From Pseudorhizobium banfieldiae (GTDB lineage: Bacteria > Pseudomonadota > Alphaproteobacteria > Rhizobiales > Rhizobiaceae): a stretch of 64,000 nt of DNA. Shown piece by piece: positions 36,476 to 45,988 of the stretch. The first letter of the stretch is position 1. Each line of letters begins with the position of its first letter. The stretch is taken from contig NZ_FO082820.1 in the NCBI RefSeq assembly GCF_000967425.1, forward strand, positions 2,542,001-2,606,000, written 5' to 3'. The position numbers were made by a program, and so were the translations under genes. The notes under the pieces were generated by a model that ran no database searches, was not told the origin of the DNA, and worked only from the letters and a program-made list of their open reading frames with translations.

Positions 36476-37696
36476 ATGAAGATTGCAGTGCTTGGTGGCG
36501 ACGGTTTCGTCGGCTGGCCGACCTCCCTCCACCTTTCCGACGCGGGCCACGAAATCCACATCCTCGACAACCTGTCACGCCGCTGGATCGACACGGAACT
36601 GGGCGTTCAGTCGCTGACGCCGATGGATTCCATCCAGGAGCGGACGCGGGTCTGGCATGCGGAGACGGGACGGCGCATCCACTTCCACCTGATCGACCTC
36701 GCCAAGGACTACGAGCTGCTAAAAGGCTGGCTCGCCAGGCATCGGCCGGACGCCATCATCCACTTCGCCGAGCAGCGCGCCGCGCCCTACTCCATGAAGA
36801 GCGACCGCCACAAGAACTACACGGTCAACAATAACGTCAACGCCACGCACAACCTGCTGAACGCAATGGTGGAACTCGATCTCGACGCCCACCTCGTCCA
36901 TCTCGGGACCATGGGCGTCTACGGCTATTCCACCGTCGGCGCGGCGATTCCCGAAGGTTACCTGCCGGTCGGCATTGAAACCATGGACGGCCGTACGGTC
37001 AGCCAGGAGATCCTTTACCCGAGCAATCCGGGCTCCATCTACCACATGACGAAATGCCTGGATCAGCAGCTCTTCGCCTTCTACGCCAAGAACGACGGCC
37101 TGAGGATCACCGACCTGCACCAGGGGATCGTCTGGGGCACTCATACCGAGCAGACGCGCCGCCATGCACAGCTCGTCAACCGCTTCGACTATGACGGCGA
37201 CTACGGCACCGTGCTGAACCGCTTCCTCATCCAGGCAGCGATCGGCTATCCCCTGACGGTACACGGCACCGGCGGCCAGACCCGCGCCTTCATCCACATC
37301 CAGGATTCCGTCCGCTGCATCGAGATCGCCCTGAAGAACCCGCCCCAGGGCGGTGGCCGCGTCGAGATCTTCAACCAGATGACCGAGACCCATCGGGTGC
37401 GTGACCTCGCCGAGATGGTTGCACGGATGACCGGAGCGCAGATCGCTTGGCTGCCGAACCCCCGCAAGGAAGCCGCGGAAAACGACCTGGTGGTGAAGAA
37501 CGAGAAGTTCCTGAACCTCGGGCTCGCGCCGACGACGCTCGGCGAAGGGCTGCTTGAAGAGATCGTCGACGTGGCGAAGAAGTTCGCCTATCGCGTCGAC
37601 CGCTCCCGCGTCCCGGCCGTCTCCGCCTGGACCAGGGACATCGCCGCCAAGGTCGAGCACGATCCGGAGGGCAAGCGGCTGAAGTCGGTGTCCTGA
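36476..37696 (+). CDS. sqdB: UDP-sulfoquinovose synthase SqdB
   Basis: A 406-residue short-chain dehydrogenase/epimerase. GGDGFVGWPTSLHLSDAGH binds NAD. SRRWIDTELGVQSLTPMDSI closely matches the SQD1/SqdB family block, and YSMKSDRHKNYTVNNNVNATHNLL and YHMTKCLDQQLF supply the catalytic region. It makes UDP-sulfoquinovose from UDP-glucose and sulfite, for the sulfolipid SQDG used by rhizobia to save phosphate. It heads sqdB-sqdD-sqdC; its stop overlaps the next start (ATGA). The location between ybgC and ruvB is unusual. Confidence 0.95.
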   Translation: MKIAVLGGDGFVGWPTSLHLSDAGHEIHILDNLSRRWIDTELGVQSLTPMDSIQERTRVWHAETGRRIHFHLIDLAKDYELLKGWLARHRPDAIIHFAEQRAAPYSMKSDRHKNYTVNNNVNATHNLLNAMVELDLDAHLVHLGTMGVYGYSTVGAAIPEGYLPVGIETMDGRTVSQEILYPSNPGSIYHMTKCLDQQLFAFYAKNDGLRITDLHQGIVWGTHTEQTRRHAQLVNRFDYDGDYGTVLNRFLIQAAIGYPLTVHGTGGQTRAFIHIQDSVRCIEIALKNPPQGGGRVEIFNQMTETHRVRDLAEMVARMTGAQIAWLPNPRKEAAENDLVVKNEKFLNLGLAPTTLGEGLLEEIVDVAKKFAYRVDRSRVPAVSAWTRDIAAKVEHDPEGKRLKSVS

Positions 37697-38553
37697 TGAC
37701 CGGGCGACCTGGAGCGGAAACTCGCGCCGCCCCTCCCCCCGCTGGGCGGGCCTTCGTTACCCTGGTCACCAATGCCGACTACGCTCTCGGTGCGAAGGTG
37801 CTGGCGCAGTCGCTGCGTTTCACCGCCACGTCCGCAGACATCGTCATCCTGCATACCGGAGGCGTGGACGCAACCACGCTCGCGCCGCTGGAGGCTCTCG
37901 AATGCCGGCTTGTGGAGGTTGACCACCTGCCGCTGTCGGACGCGTTCAACGCCCGCCATGCCCGCAAAGCGGTCCATGGCGCAGCGCCCTTCGCCAAGGG
38001 CAGAAAGCCCGATTTCCATACGCCGCTCGACAACTTCTGCAAGCTGCGCCTCTGGCAGCTAGAGGAATACAACGCTTGTGTCTTCATCGATGCCGACGCA
38101 CTTGTGCTGCGCAACATCGACAGGCTGTTTGATTATCCCGAATTCTCGGCAGCCCCGAATGTCTATGAGGGTCTTGCAGACTTCCACCGCCTGAACTCCG
38201 GCGTCTTCGTTGCCAAGCCTTCCGCTAAGACCTTCGGGCGAATGCTGGAGCGGCTGGATGAGCCGGACGCCTTCTGGCGGCGCACCGACCAGAGTTTCCT
38301 GGAGACCTTCTTCCCGGACTGGCACGGCCTGCCGGTCTTCATGAACATGCTGCAATATGTCTGGTTCAACCTGCCGGAACTGTGGGACTGGAACAGCATC
38401 TCGATCCTGCATTACCAGTACGAGAAGCCGTGGGAGGAGAACCATCCGAAGGCGGAGAGGCTCCGGCCGCTAATCGAGCTCTGGAACTTCGTCCACCGGA
38501 ACGGAAAGCTCCCCGACCTGTCGACGCTCCCACGACCGGGATCAGCCGGATGA
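37696..38553 (+). CDS. sqdD: Sulfolipid-biosynthesis glycosyltransferase SqdD (GT8-like)
   Basis: A 285-residue glycogenin-like GT8 protein. FVTLVTNADYALGAKVLAQSLRFT opens the fold, CVFIDADALVLRNIDRLF carries the DxD metal motif, and FHRLNSGVFVAKPSAKTF is the conserved acceptor region. In Rhodobacter and Sinorhizobium SqdD belongs to the sqdBDC operon and is proposed to transfer sulfoquinovose to diacylglycerol. The overlaps on both sides (ATGA) couple it to sqdB and sqdC. Confidence 0.9.
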   Translation: MTGRPGAETRAAPPPAGRAFVTLVTNADYALGAKVLAQSLRFTATSADIVILHTGGVDATTLAPLEALECRLVEVDHLPLSDAFNARHARKAVHGAAPFAKGRKPDFHTPLDNFCKLRLWQLEEYNACVFIDADALVLRNIDRLFDYPEFSAAPNVYEGLADFHRLNSGVFVAKPSAKTFGRMLERLDEPDAFWRRTDQSFLETFFPDWHGLPVFMNMLQYVWFNLPELWDWNSISILHYQYEKPWEENHPKAERLRPLIELWNFVHRNGKLPDLSTLPRPGSAG

Positions 38554-39455
38554 GGGTGCAGGTCTCCGGCGGCGCCGGCCTCGTCGGCCGCTATATCGTC
38601 AACGGGCTGCTGGGCGCGGGACATGAGGTCGTGGTGGGCGGCAGGACCGCGCCACCGCCGGACTGGTTTGTTAATCCGGTCCCGTTCGTGCCGCTGTCAC
38701 TGGATCCCGATCTCGACCAGCGAGGCGCGTTTGCCGGCATTGATGCGTTCGTTCATGCCGCCTTCGACCATCTGCCCGGTCGATATCGTGGCGGCGAAGG
38801 TGGCGATCCGGAGCGCTTTCGCCGGCTCAACCTCCACGCCAGCACCCATCTTTTCGAGCAGGCCAAGGCAGCCGGGGTTCGGCGGACAATTTTTCTCTCC
38901 AGCCGTGCCGTCTATGACGGCATTCCCCCCGGCCAGAAACTCGACGAAAACGCGTTTCTCTCCCCGACGTCGCTCTACGGGCAGGTCAAGCTGGAGGCAG
39001 AACGGGCGCTGGCACGCCTCGAGGGGCCCGGTTTCGTCACCTCCAGCCTGCGCTTGACCGGCGTCTATGGCGAGCTTCGTCCGAACAAATGGGATGACCT
39101 GATTGCCGACTACCTCGCGGGAAGACCGGTCTTCCTGCGCGCCGGCAGCGAGGTGCACGGGCAAGACGTCGCGCAGGCGGTGCGCCTGATGATCGAATCC
39201 GACGCGAACCTCGTCCGCGGCGCCTTCAACATATCCGACATCGTCACCGATACCCGGACGATCCTTGAGCCGGTCCAGCGCATCGCTGGCTCCATTCACC
39301 CATTGCCGCGGGAAGCCGAGACCGCACAGGTCGCCGTAATGTCAACAGACCGAATCCGCAGCCTCGGCTGGGAGCCCGGCGGATTCGCGCTTCTTGCTGC
39401 GACGGCCGAAAAGCTCGCAAGGGGCCATCTCCGACCGAACGCTACCGCTTCTTGA
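38550..39455 (+). CDS. sqdC: Sulfolipid-biosynthesis NAD-dependent epimerase/reductase SqdC
   Basis: A 301-residue extended SDR. VSGGAGLVGRYIVNGLLGAGHEV is the NAD site, and SLYGQVKLEAERAL has the YxxxK catalytic pair. SqdC is needed for normal SQDG formation in purple bacteria and rhizobia, though its reaction is not defined. The ATG at 38550 overlaps the sqdD stop. Its 3' end overlaps the convergent DUF2945 gene by 14 bases. Confidence 0.88.
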   Translation: MRVQVSGGAGLVGRYIVNGLLGAGHEVVVGGRTAPPPDWFVNPVPFVPLSLDPDLDQRGAFAGIDAFVHAAFDHLPGRYRGGEGGDPERFRRLNLHASTHLFEQAKAAGVRRTIFLSSRAVYDGIPPGQKLDENAFLSPTSLYGQVKLEAERALARLEGPGFVTSSLRLTGVYGELRPNKWDDLIADYLAGRPVFLRAGSEVHGQDVAQAVRLMIESDANLVRGAFNISDIVTDTRTILEPVQRIAGSIHPLPREAETAQVAVMSTDRIRSLGWEPGGFALLAATAEKLARGHLRPNATAS

Positions 39456-39657
39456 GTTCCGACTGGCTCTTCAGCACCCGATCGCCGTCCTCCTGCTTGA
39501 TCAGGAAGGCCGGCTCTTCCTCGTTCGCCTTGCGCTTCACCTTCGTGCCCTTGATGGTGCGCTCGACGTCGCTCGTAAACTTCTGATCCGCCTTGCCCTG
39601 GGCCTTGTTCGCACCCCACGTCCACTCGACGTCGTCGCCCTTGCTGATCTTCGCCAT
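39442..39657 (-). CDS. DUF2945 (HVA1-family, Tudor-like) small protein
   Basis: A 71-residue soluble protein. KGDDVEWTWGANKAQGKADQKFTSDVERTIKGTKVKRKANEEEPAFLIKQEDGDRVLK is the whole DUF2945/HVA1 domain, a small SH3/Tudor-like beta barrel. Members are widespread and of unknown function, sometimes stress-linked. It is convergent with, and overlaps, sqdC by 14 bases. Confidence 0.85.
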   Translation of the reverse strand: MAKISKGDDVEWTWGANKAQGKADQKFTSDVERTIKGTKVKRKANEEEPAFLIKQEDGDRVLKSQSELKKR

Positions 39658-39687
39658 CTCGTTCTCCCTGTTCCGACGGCGAAACTG

Positions 39688-39807
39688 CTAGGATGCTCGC
39701 TCGTTCCCAAGCTCCGGAAGAACGGTGTCGCGCGGGAATGCAACGGCCGCTGCTAGGCTCGCCAGTCCCGCGCCCGCCAGCTTCAGCAAGCTTCGGCGCG
39801 TGAGCAA
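39688..39807 (-). pseudogene. Remnant of a Tat-exported protein after ruvB
   Basis: A 39-codon frame beginning with TTG directly after the ruvB stop codon reads LLTRRSLLKLAGAGLASLA, then AAVAFPRD, and stops 12 codons later. This is a textbook twin-arginine signal with a plausible cleavage region, but nothing remains to export. It looks like the 5' end of a gene once co-transcribed with ruvB and later cut off. A tiny intact peptide is possible but less likely. Confidence 0.5.
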
Positions 39808-40854
39808 CTATTCGTCCTCGAGCGTCAGGCGGAATTGCGCTGCCTCAAGGTGGTCCTTTGGCGGCTGCAGGCCGAGATGCTTCCAAGCGGTCGCGGTCAG
39901 GACGCGCCCGCGCGGCGTGCGCTGGATGAAGCCCTGCTGGATCATGTAGGGCTCGATGATGTCCTCGATCGCGTCGCGCGGTTCGGACAGGCCCGCGGCG
40001 ATGGTCTCGATGCCAACCGGACCGCCGCCGAAGTTCATCGCGATCATCGTCAGATAGCGGTTGTCGAGCTGGTCCAGGCCGCGATTGTCGACCAGAAGCC
40101 GCGTCAGTGCCTCGTCGGCGATCTCCCGCGTCACCGCCTCGGCCCGCGCCACTTCTGCGAAGTCGCGAACGCGCCGCAGCAGCCGCCCGGCAATGCGCGG
40201 CGTTCCACGGGCACGGCGGGCGATCTCGCGCGCTCCATCGTCGGTCATTGGCAGGTTCATCAGCCGCGCGCCGCGACGCACGATGAGTTCCAGTTCCTCG
40301 ACCGTGTAGAAGGCGAGCCGGACGGGAATGCCGAATCGGTCACGAAGCGGCGTGGTGAGCAGCCCGAGCCGGGTGGTTGCCGCCACGAGGGTGAATTTCG
40401 AGAGGTCGATCTTCACCGAGCGGGCAGCGGGGCCTTCCCCGATGATGAGGTCGAGCTGGAAATCCTCCATGGCCGGATAGAGGATTTCCTCCACCGCCGG
40501 GTTGAGCCGGTGAATCTCGTCGATGAAGAGCACGTCCCGCTCCTCGAGATTGGTCAGGAGCGCTGCGAGATCGCCAGCCTTGGCGATCACCGGGCCGGAG
40601 GTCGAGCGGAAATTGACCCCCAGTTCCTTGGCCATGATCTGCGCCAGCGTCGTCTTGCCGAGGCCGGGCGGTCCGACGAAGAGCACATGGTCGAGCGCCT
40701 CGCCACGGTTCTTCGCCGCCTCGATGAAGACCTTGAGATTGGCCCGCGCCTCCGCCTGGCCCGTGAACTCGTCCAGCGACTGCGGGCGCAGCGTCGTGTC
40801 CAGGTCTTCGCCCCGCTTTTCCGGCGATATGAGGCGGGCAGCATCACTCATCAT
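39808..40854 (-). CDS. ruvB: Holliday junction helicase subunit RuvB
   Basis: A 348-residue AAA+ ATPase. [17 protein letters not shown] is Walker [12 protein letters not shown] is Walker B, and the sensor and arginine-finger region is [21 protein letters not shown]. The winged-helix C-terminus ends with [21 protein letters not shown]. RuvB rings drive branch migration with RuvA. It lies downstream of ruvA, 69 bases away. Confidence 0.97.
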   Translation of the reverse strand: MMSDAARLISPEKRGEDLDTTLRPQSLDEFTGQAEARANLKVFIEAAKNRGEALDHVLFVGPPGLGKTTLAQIMAKELGVNFRSTSGPVIAKAGDLAALLTNLEERDVLFIDEIHRLNPAVEEILYPAMEDFQLDLIIGEGPAARSVKIDLSKFTLVAATTRLGLLTTPLRDRFGIPVRLAFYTVEELELIVRRGARLMNLPMTDDGAREIARRARGTPRIAGRLLRRVRDFAEVARAEAVTREIADEALTRLLVDNRGLDQLDNRYLTMIAMNFGGGPVGIETIAAGLSEPRDAIEDIIEPYMIQQGFIQRTPRGRVLTATAWKHLGLQPPKDHLEAAQFRLTLEDE

Positions 40855-40923
40855 TCATGTCCGTCAGAAACTCCTGGCCGATCCATACACGAAGGCGGCA
40901 GACTTGGCACCCGCACAGAACCC

Positions 40924-41541
40924 TCACCGCGCCAGTTCCTTGAGCCCCAGCCTGATCAGCTTTGCGCTGTCTGCCCCCTCGCCCGCTGTCTTCAGCGCGG
41001 CGGCAACGGCATTGGCGGCCTGATCGCGGGAATAGCCGAGATTTGTGAGTGCCGACACGGCATCGGCCACTGGCGCGGAGGCCACGCCCTCTCCCAGTTC
41101 CTGCTTCAGACCGATGTTCGCAACAGCCTCGCCGCCGAATGCAGGCGCCTTGTTCTTGAGTTCGGTGACGATCCTGACCGCCACCTTGGGTCCTACGCCC
41201 GGCGCCCGCGACACGGCTGTCTTGTCCTGCAGCGCAATGGCGTTGGCCAGTTCCGACGGCGTCAGCGTCGAGAGCACGGCGAGCGCCACCTTGGCGCCGA
41301 CGCCCTGCACGCTCTGGAGCAGGTTAAACCACTCCCGCTCCAGCGCCGACAGGAAGCCGAACAGCTTCAACTGGTCCTCACGGACATAGGTCTCGATGAA
41401 AAGCACCACCGCCTCGCCGGCTGACCCCATCCGGGAAAGGGTGCGGGACGAGCAGAATGCCTCGTAGCAGACGCCATGAACATCCACAACCACATAGTCG
41501 TCGCCGATCTCGTCGATGGTGCCTTTGAGCTTGCCGATCAT
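40924..41541 (-). CDS. ruvA: Holliday junction DNA-binding subunit RuvA
   Basis: A 205-residue protein. The OB-fold ([24 protein letters not shown]) is followed by helix-hairpin-helix domains ([19 protein letters not shown] and [20 protein letters not shown]) and the RuvB-binding C-terminal domain. It binds four-way junctions as a tetramer. A toxin-antitoxin pair separates it from ruvC, which is usually adjacent. Confidence 0.97.
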   Translation of the reverse strand: MIGKLKGTIDEIGDDYVVVDVHGVCYEAFCSSRTLSRMGSAGEAVVLFIETYVREDQLKLFGFLSALEREWFNLLQSVQGVGAKVALAVLSTLTPSELANAIALQDKTAVSRAPGVGPKVAVRIVTELKNKAPAFGGEAVANIGLKQELGEGVASAPVADAVSALTNLGYSRDQAANAVAAALKTAGEGADSAKLIRLGLKELAR

Positions 41542-41556
41542 GGGTGGGTTCGTCCG

Positions 41557-41973
41557 TTACAGGTGACGGGTTTCGGGGGTGATGAGGCGAACGTCAGGAA
41601 AGTAGCGGCGATAGCCATTCGGATCGCGCGTGACGATCGAATAACCGCGGACCAAGGCGTGCGCCCCGATCAGGAAGTCCGGCAGCACTCGCTCCCGCGC
41701 TCCGCCAGCCTGCCGGTACAAGCCGAACGCCGCGCCGGCCGCGAAGGCGGCGGCCCACGGCAAGCCCTCGCGTCGGAATTCCTCCGCCGGCAGCAACGCC
41801 TCAACCTCGTTCATATCGCGATAGCGCACGGAGAATTCGGCATAGATGATCGGATTGATGATCAGCGGCACCCGCCCGGCGAGCTTCGCAAGCGCTCCGC
41901 GCGACCACTCGAGCCAAACCGGGTCGCGTACGGCGATATCGACGAGGATGTTGGTGTCGACCAGAACGGCCAT
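41557..41973 (-). CDS. PIN-domain VapC-type toxin
   Basis: A 138-residue PIN-domain RNase. VLVDTNILVDIAVRD holds the first catalytic aspartate, IIYAEFSVRY the conserved glutamate, and LPDFLIGAHALVRGYSIVTRDPNGYRRYF the last acidic residues (DF...H..TRD). VapC toxins cleave tRNA or rRNA when the antitoxin is lost. It starts one base after the antitoxin stop. The pair lies between ruvC and ruvA and is not expected there. Confidence 0.9.
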   Translation of the reverse strand: MAVLVDTNILVDIAVRDPVWLEWSRGALAKLAGRVPLIINPIIYAEFSVRYRDMNEVEALLPAEEFRREGLPWAAAFAAGAAFGLYRQAGGARERVLPDFLIGAHALVRGYSIVTRDPNGYRRYFPDVRLITPETRHL

Positions 41974-41974
41974 T

Positions 41975-42226
41975 TCAACGGTCTCTCGTCATACCCATCA
42001 GGGCATCCGCATCGATAGACGGATCCCCGGTCCCCTCGAGACGCCGCAGCGTCGCCATGAAGCCGTCAAGCCGCTGCCGCTCCTGCTCGTGCAACGGATC
42101 GTTCTTTGGCGCGACCACCAGCTTGCCGTTCTCGACGGTGAAGACCACTTCGGAATTCGGTTCGATGCCAACCAGTTCCCGCAGATCCCGCGGAATGGTT
42201 ACCTGTCCCTTCGACGTCACGCGCAT
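41975..42226 (-). CDS. AbrB/MazE-fold antitoxin (VapB-type)
   Basis: An 83-residue protein. MRVTSKGQVTIPRDLRELVGI is the swapped-hairpin AbrB DNA-binding domain, and the C-terminal region (ERQRLDGFMATLRRLEGTGDPSIDADALMG) is the likely toxin-binding tail. It should bind the VapC toxin and autorepress the pair. It is the first gene of the two-gene unit. Confidence 0.88.
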   Translation of the reverse strand: MRVTSKGQVTIPRDLRELVGIEPNSEVVFTVENGKLVVAPKNDPLHEQERQRLDGFMATLRRLEGTGDPSIDADALMGMTRDR

Positions 42227-42284
42227 GTTCGTGCTCCTGATTGGTAATACTTACTATTACCGACGGAACAAGTCAAGAACACGG

Positions 42285-42797
42285 TCAGGCAGTCGCCAGC
42301 ACCTTCCGCATGCGGTCACCGCCGCGATTATGGGCGTGGCAGATGGCGATTGCGAGCGCGTCCGCCGCGTCGTTCCCCACGAAGGTGGCTTTCGGCATCA
42401 GGATCTTCAGCATCATGTGGATCTGCTGCTTCTCGCCATGCCCCACCCCGATCACGGCCTTCTTGACGGCGTTGGGAGCATATTCCGACACCCGCAGACC
42501 CGCCCGTGCCGGAACAAGCATCACCACACCTCGCGCCTGCCCAAGCTTCAGCGTTGCCACCGCGTCCTTGTTGACGAAGGTCTGCTCCACCGCTGCCTCG
42601 TCGGGTTGATAGGCATGCACGACTTCCGCCAGCCCATCATGCAACTGGCACAGGCGTGAGGCGAGATCCATGTCGCCGTCCGACGTCACCGTGCCGGACG
42701 CGACGAACCGCAGACAGTTGCCAAGCGTCTCGATGATGCCCCAGCCTGTTCGCCTGAGGCCGGGATCGATGCCGATGATGCGAATCGTGTTTGTCAT
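42285..42797 (-). CDS. ruvC: Holliday junction endodeoxyribonuclease RuvC
   Basis: A 170-residue RNase H-fold resolvase. [16 protein letters not shown] carries the first catalytic aspartate, [22 protein letters not shown] the conserved glutamate, and [14 protein letters not shown] the final aspartates. It cuts Holliday junctions moved by RuvAB. I chose the ATG at 42797, with AGGA 8 bases upstream; the ATG at 42806 is less well placed. It is separated from ruvA by the vapBC-type pair. Confidence 0.96.
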   Translation of the reverse strand: MTNTIRIIGIDPGLRRTGWGIIETLGNCLRFVASGTVTSDGDMDLASRLCQLHDGLAEVVHAYQPDEAAVEQTFVNKDAVATLKLGQARGVVMLVPARAGLRVSEYAPNAVKKAVIGVGHGEKQQIHMMLKILMPKATFVGNDAADALAIAICHAHNRGGDRMRKVLATA

Positions 42798-42999
42798 AGC
42801 CGTCATCCTAAGGCTGGAGCATCAGCATTGCCACGCAAAATGTGAACAAAACAAAAACGGAAGGCGAGCGGGACTGCTGATCTGGCGTTAACCATGTTGG
42901 CCAAGTTCGGTGCAAAAGACCCGCCTCGCGTGCAACACTCTTCCTCATGGTGAATTAGCTCGCCAGAACATGCGCATACGGAATCATGAGGAGGCCGAC

Positions 43000-44016
43000 A
43001 TGCGGGATCGAGACAGGCTCGAGAACGAACTGCTGGAACTACGCGCGGTGGCGGACGCCCTTGACGGCAGCCTTCGCAGATTTGCCGCCGGCGACATCTA
43101 CCAGAACATGGATATCGCGTTTCCCCGCACCTTCGATGGCATGCGGAAGGATTTCAACCGAGGACTGAGGTCGCTGACCGCCAGCCTCGACGAGATCATC
43201 AGCCGCACCCGTGAGCTGCGTTCGGAATCCACCGAACTGCGTCTCAGCCTCCACCTCAACGGGGAAGACGACGCCGCGCGAACCGCTGCCGTATCCGCGG
43301 CCCTTGCTTCTCTTGGCGGTGTCTCGAACGCCACGCGCAGCCAGTCCGGCCGCGCCGAGCATGTCGCCACCATCCTGCACAACGCCCGTCTAGACCTCGA
43401 CCGGCCCCGCCAGGCGGCGACGGCAGCCGGAACCACGACAGGCCATGCCGCCCACTCTCTCGCCCAGTTGAAGGCGCTGGTGGAGGACCTTCGGCCGGTC
43501 GTGCGGGAAGCAGCCCTGCTTGCCCTCAACAGCGGCGTCAATGCCGCGCAAGCCGGCCCCGCCAGCATCGACACTCTTGGTGCTGCGAAAACGCTACATG
43601 CCCTGACCCAGCAGATCGGCACCACGCTCGAAGCGATCGACCGCGAAGCGGATGGGGCAATCCAATCCGTCGACGCTTCAAAGAATGCGATCGGCGAACT
43701 GGATCGGGAGTTTCAGGCGCAGCATCTTTATCTGGAGGTAGCCGGCACGCAGGCGCAGGCACTCGGTGAAGATGCCCGTCGGCAGGAAAGAGAACTGGAG
43801 ACAATCCGGTCAGAGCTCGGCTTGACCTCGCGCAGGGTTCAGGATCCGGACCGGATGCCACACCCGCCTCTTTTCCATCTGGACGCCATTGACAGGGCAG
43901 CCGCGGAGATCGAGCGGCAAGCGGACCGCTTCAAATCGGCGGGAGAAAGCTACCCGCCCATCACGCCGAGCCCCGGAAGCGGCCGACGCAGTCATCTGAA
44001 GCTCGTCAAATCCTGA
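43000..44016 (+). CDS. Soluble, degenerate methyl-accepting chemoreceptor-like protein
   Basis: A 338-residue helical protein with no membrane segment. The N-terminal part (ADALDGSLRRFAAGDIYQNM and FDGMRKDFNRGLRSL) resembles a HAMP-like region. The centre ALLALNSGVNAAQAGPAS aligns with the chemoreceptor hairpin-tip motif LLALNAAIEAARAGE, but the conserved E-AR-GE residues are lost. The rest is coiled coil. The ATG at 43000 has AGGAGG 5 bases upstream. It may be a former receptor turned structural or signalling scaffold; function is unknown. Confidence 0.7.
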   Translation: MRDRDRLENELLELRAVADALDGSLRRFAAGDIYQNMDIAFPRTFDGMRKDFNRGLRSLTASLDEIISRTRELRSESTELRLSLHLNGEDDAARTAAVSAALASLGGVSNATRSQSGRAEHVATILHNARLDLDRPRQAATAAGTTTGHAAHSLAQLKALVEDLRPVVREAALLALNSGVNAAQAGPASIDTLGAAKTLHALTQQIGTTLEAIDREADGAIQSVDASKNAIGELDREFQAQHLYLEVAGTQAQALGEDARRQERELETIRSELGLTSRRVQDPDRMPHPPLFHLDAIDRAAAEIERQADRFKSAGESYPPITPSPGSGRRSHLKLVKS

Positions 44017-44118
44017 ACGAACCGGGCCGCTGGGAAGGATCGCCTGTCAGCGGCTCGCATCGCCTGATCGAATGCTTATATGAGGCGGACCTCCCGCTCC
44101 GTTCTTTCAGGATTGCAG

Positions 44119-45117
44119 ATGATTCCGTTCTCCATTCTCGATCTTTCTCCCGTACCCGACGGCCTCGAGGTCCGCGACGCGCTCGACCAGTCGCGGCAGA
44201 TGGCACGAACGGCAGAGGAACATGGCTACAAGCGCATCTGGCTCGCAGAACATCACGGCATGCCGGGCATCGCCAGTGCCGCCACCTCCGTCGTCATCGG
44301 CCACATCGGGGCAGCGACCAGCCGGATCCGCATCGGCTCGGGGGGCGTCATGCTGCCCAATCACTCGCCGTTGGTGATTGCCGAGCAGTTCGGTACCCTT
44401 GAGGCGCTCTTCCCCGGTCGTGTCGACCTCGGCCTTGGTCGCGCCCCCGGCACCGACATGCGCACCGCCCGGGCGCTCCGCCGCAACCTCGAGGCAGGCG
44501 CGGAGAACTTTCCGCATGACATCGTCGAATTGCAGCGTCTCCTCGGTGCGCCGACGGAAGACCAGCCGATACTCGCCATACCCGGCGCCAACTCGAATGT
44601 GCCCCTCTGGCTGCTCGGGTCCAGCATCTACAGCGCCCACCTCGCCGCAGCTCTTGGCCTCCCTTACGCCTTCGCCTCGCATTTCGCCCCGGACATGCTG
44701 ATCGACGCTATCGCCATCTATCGCGAGCGCTTCCAGCCTTCGGAGACGCTTGAGAGACCTCATGTGATGGTAGGCGTCATGGGGGTGGCCGCCGATACGG
44801 ATGAACAGGCCGCTCGACTGTTCACCTCGTCGCAGCAGCAGTTCATCAACCTTCGCCGCAATGTCCGTGGCAAGTTTCCGAAGCCAGTGGACACGATGGA
44901 CGGCCTCTGGTCGGACATGGAACGCATGAGCGTCGAGCACACGCTGCGGTATGCTGCGGTCGGCTCGCCCTCGACGCTGGAGGCGAAGCTCACGCCCTTC
45001 CTGACTGAAACGGGAGCCGATGAACTGATCGTCTCGACGCCGATCCACGACATCGAGGCGCGGCTGAGGTCGGTCGAGCTCTTCGCCGGCCTGCCGATGA
45101 TGGAGAAGGCGCTCTAG
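44119..45117 (+). CDS. LLM-class (luciferase-like) flavin oxidoreductase
   Basis: A 332-residue protein of the single-component luciferase-like family (YhbW type). [14 protein letters not shown] and [75 protein letters not shown] cover the FMN-binding barrel. The substrate is not known. The ATG at 44119 is the family start; a longer frame begins at 44080. It converges on yebC. Confidence 0.92.
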   Translation: MIPFSILDLSPVPDGLEVRDALDQSRQMARTAEEHGYKRIWLAEHHGMPGIASAATSVVIGHIGAATSRIRIGSGGVMLPNHSPLVIAEQFGTLEALFPGRVDLGLGRAPGTDMRTARALRRNLEAGAENFPHDIVELQRLLGAPTEDQPILAIPGANSNVPLWLLGSSIYSAHLAAALGLPYAFASHFAPDMLIDAIAIYRERFQPSETLERPHVMVGVMGVAADTDEQAARLFTSSQQQFINLRRNVRGKFPKPVDTMDGLWSDMERMSVEHTLRYAAVGSPSTLEAKLTPFLTETGADELIVSTPIHDIEARLRSVELFAGLPMMEKAL

Positions 45118-45141
45118 GGGGGCGCCTCCTCCCAAAGTATC

Positions 45142-45888
45142 TCAGGCCGAGAGCCTTGCCATGACTTCGTCGGAGACTTCGAAATTGGAGTAGACGTTCT
45201 GTACGTCGTCATCGTCTTCGAGCGTGTCGATGAGCTTCATCAGCGACTGCGCCTTCTCTTCGTCCACGGGAACGGTGTTCTGCGGCTTCCACACCGTCTT
45301 CACGGTTTCGGCTTCGCCGAGGCTCGCTTCCAGCGCCTTGGTCACTTCGCCCAGACTTTCGAAGGCGCAAGTGATGACGTGCGTATCCTCGTCGGTAACG
45401 ACGTCGTCGGCGCCCGCCTCGATGGCTGCTTCCATCATCTTGTCCGCATCGCCGGCCGAGAGTTTGTATGTAATCTCGCCGACATGGTCGAAGGAGAAGG
45501 ATACCGAGCCTGTCTCACCGAGCGCGCCGCCGGCCTTGCTGAAGGTCGAGCGGACGGAAGATGCGGTGCGATTACGGTTGTCGGTTAGCGCTTCGACGAT
45601 GACGGCGACTCCACCCGGGCCATAGCCTTCGTAACGCACGGCGTCGTAGTTTTCCGCGTCAGCGCCGGAAGCCTTCTTGATCGCCCGGTCGATATTGTCC
45701 TTCGGCATCGACTGCGCCTTGGCATTCTGGATCGCCAGCCGCAGCGCCGAGTTCGCCGCGGGATCCGGCAGCCCCGACTTCGCGGCGACGGTTATCTCGC
45801 GCGCAAGCTTGGAGAACATCTTGGAACGGATCGCGTCCTGCCGTCCCTTGCGGTGCATGATGTTTTTGAACTGTGAATGGCCGGCCAT
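45142..45888 (-). CDS. yebC: YebC/PmpR family regulator/translation factor
   Basis: A 248-residue protein. [32 protein letters not shown] is the nearly invariant N-terminus, followed by NIDRAIKKA and [19 protein letters not shown]. Members act as transcriptional regulators or, by recent work, as factors that help ribosomes through proline stretches. The ATG at 45888 is the family start. In rhizobia yebC usually lies beside ruvC, as it nearly does here. Confidence 0.96.
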   Translation of the reverse strand: MAGHSQFKNIMHRKGRQDAIRSKMFSKLAREITVAAKSGLPDPAANSALRLAIQNAKAQSMPKDNIDRAIKKASGADAENYDAVRYEGYGPGGVAVIVEALTDNRNRTASSVRSTFSKAGGALGETGSVSFSFDHVGEITYKLSAGDADKMMEAAIEAGADDVVTDEDTHVITCAFESLGEVTKALEASLGEAETVKTVWKPQNTVPVDEEKAQSLMKLIDTLEDDDDVQNVYSNFEVSDEVMARLSA

Positions 45889-45988
45889 GACACCCCTGAT
45901 CACGTCTATTTCGTGGAATGCCGCGGGTTATAGTTTCGATGAGCCGCCGGTTCAAGCGCCCGTCACCGTTTCACGCATCGCAGCCGTC

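Noticed and set aside
39537..39743. 68-codon minus-strand frame overlapping the DUF2945 gene
   Set aside because: Shadow of DUF2945 in another frame, Arg/Ser-rich.
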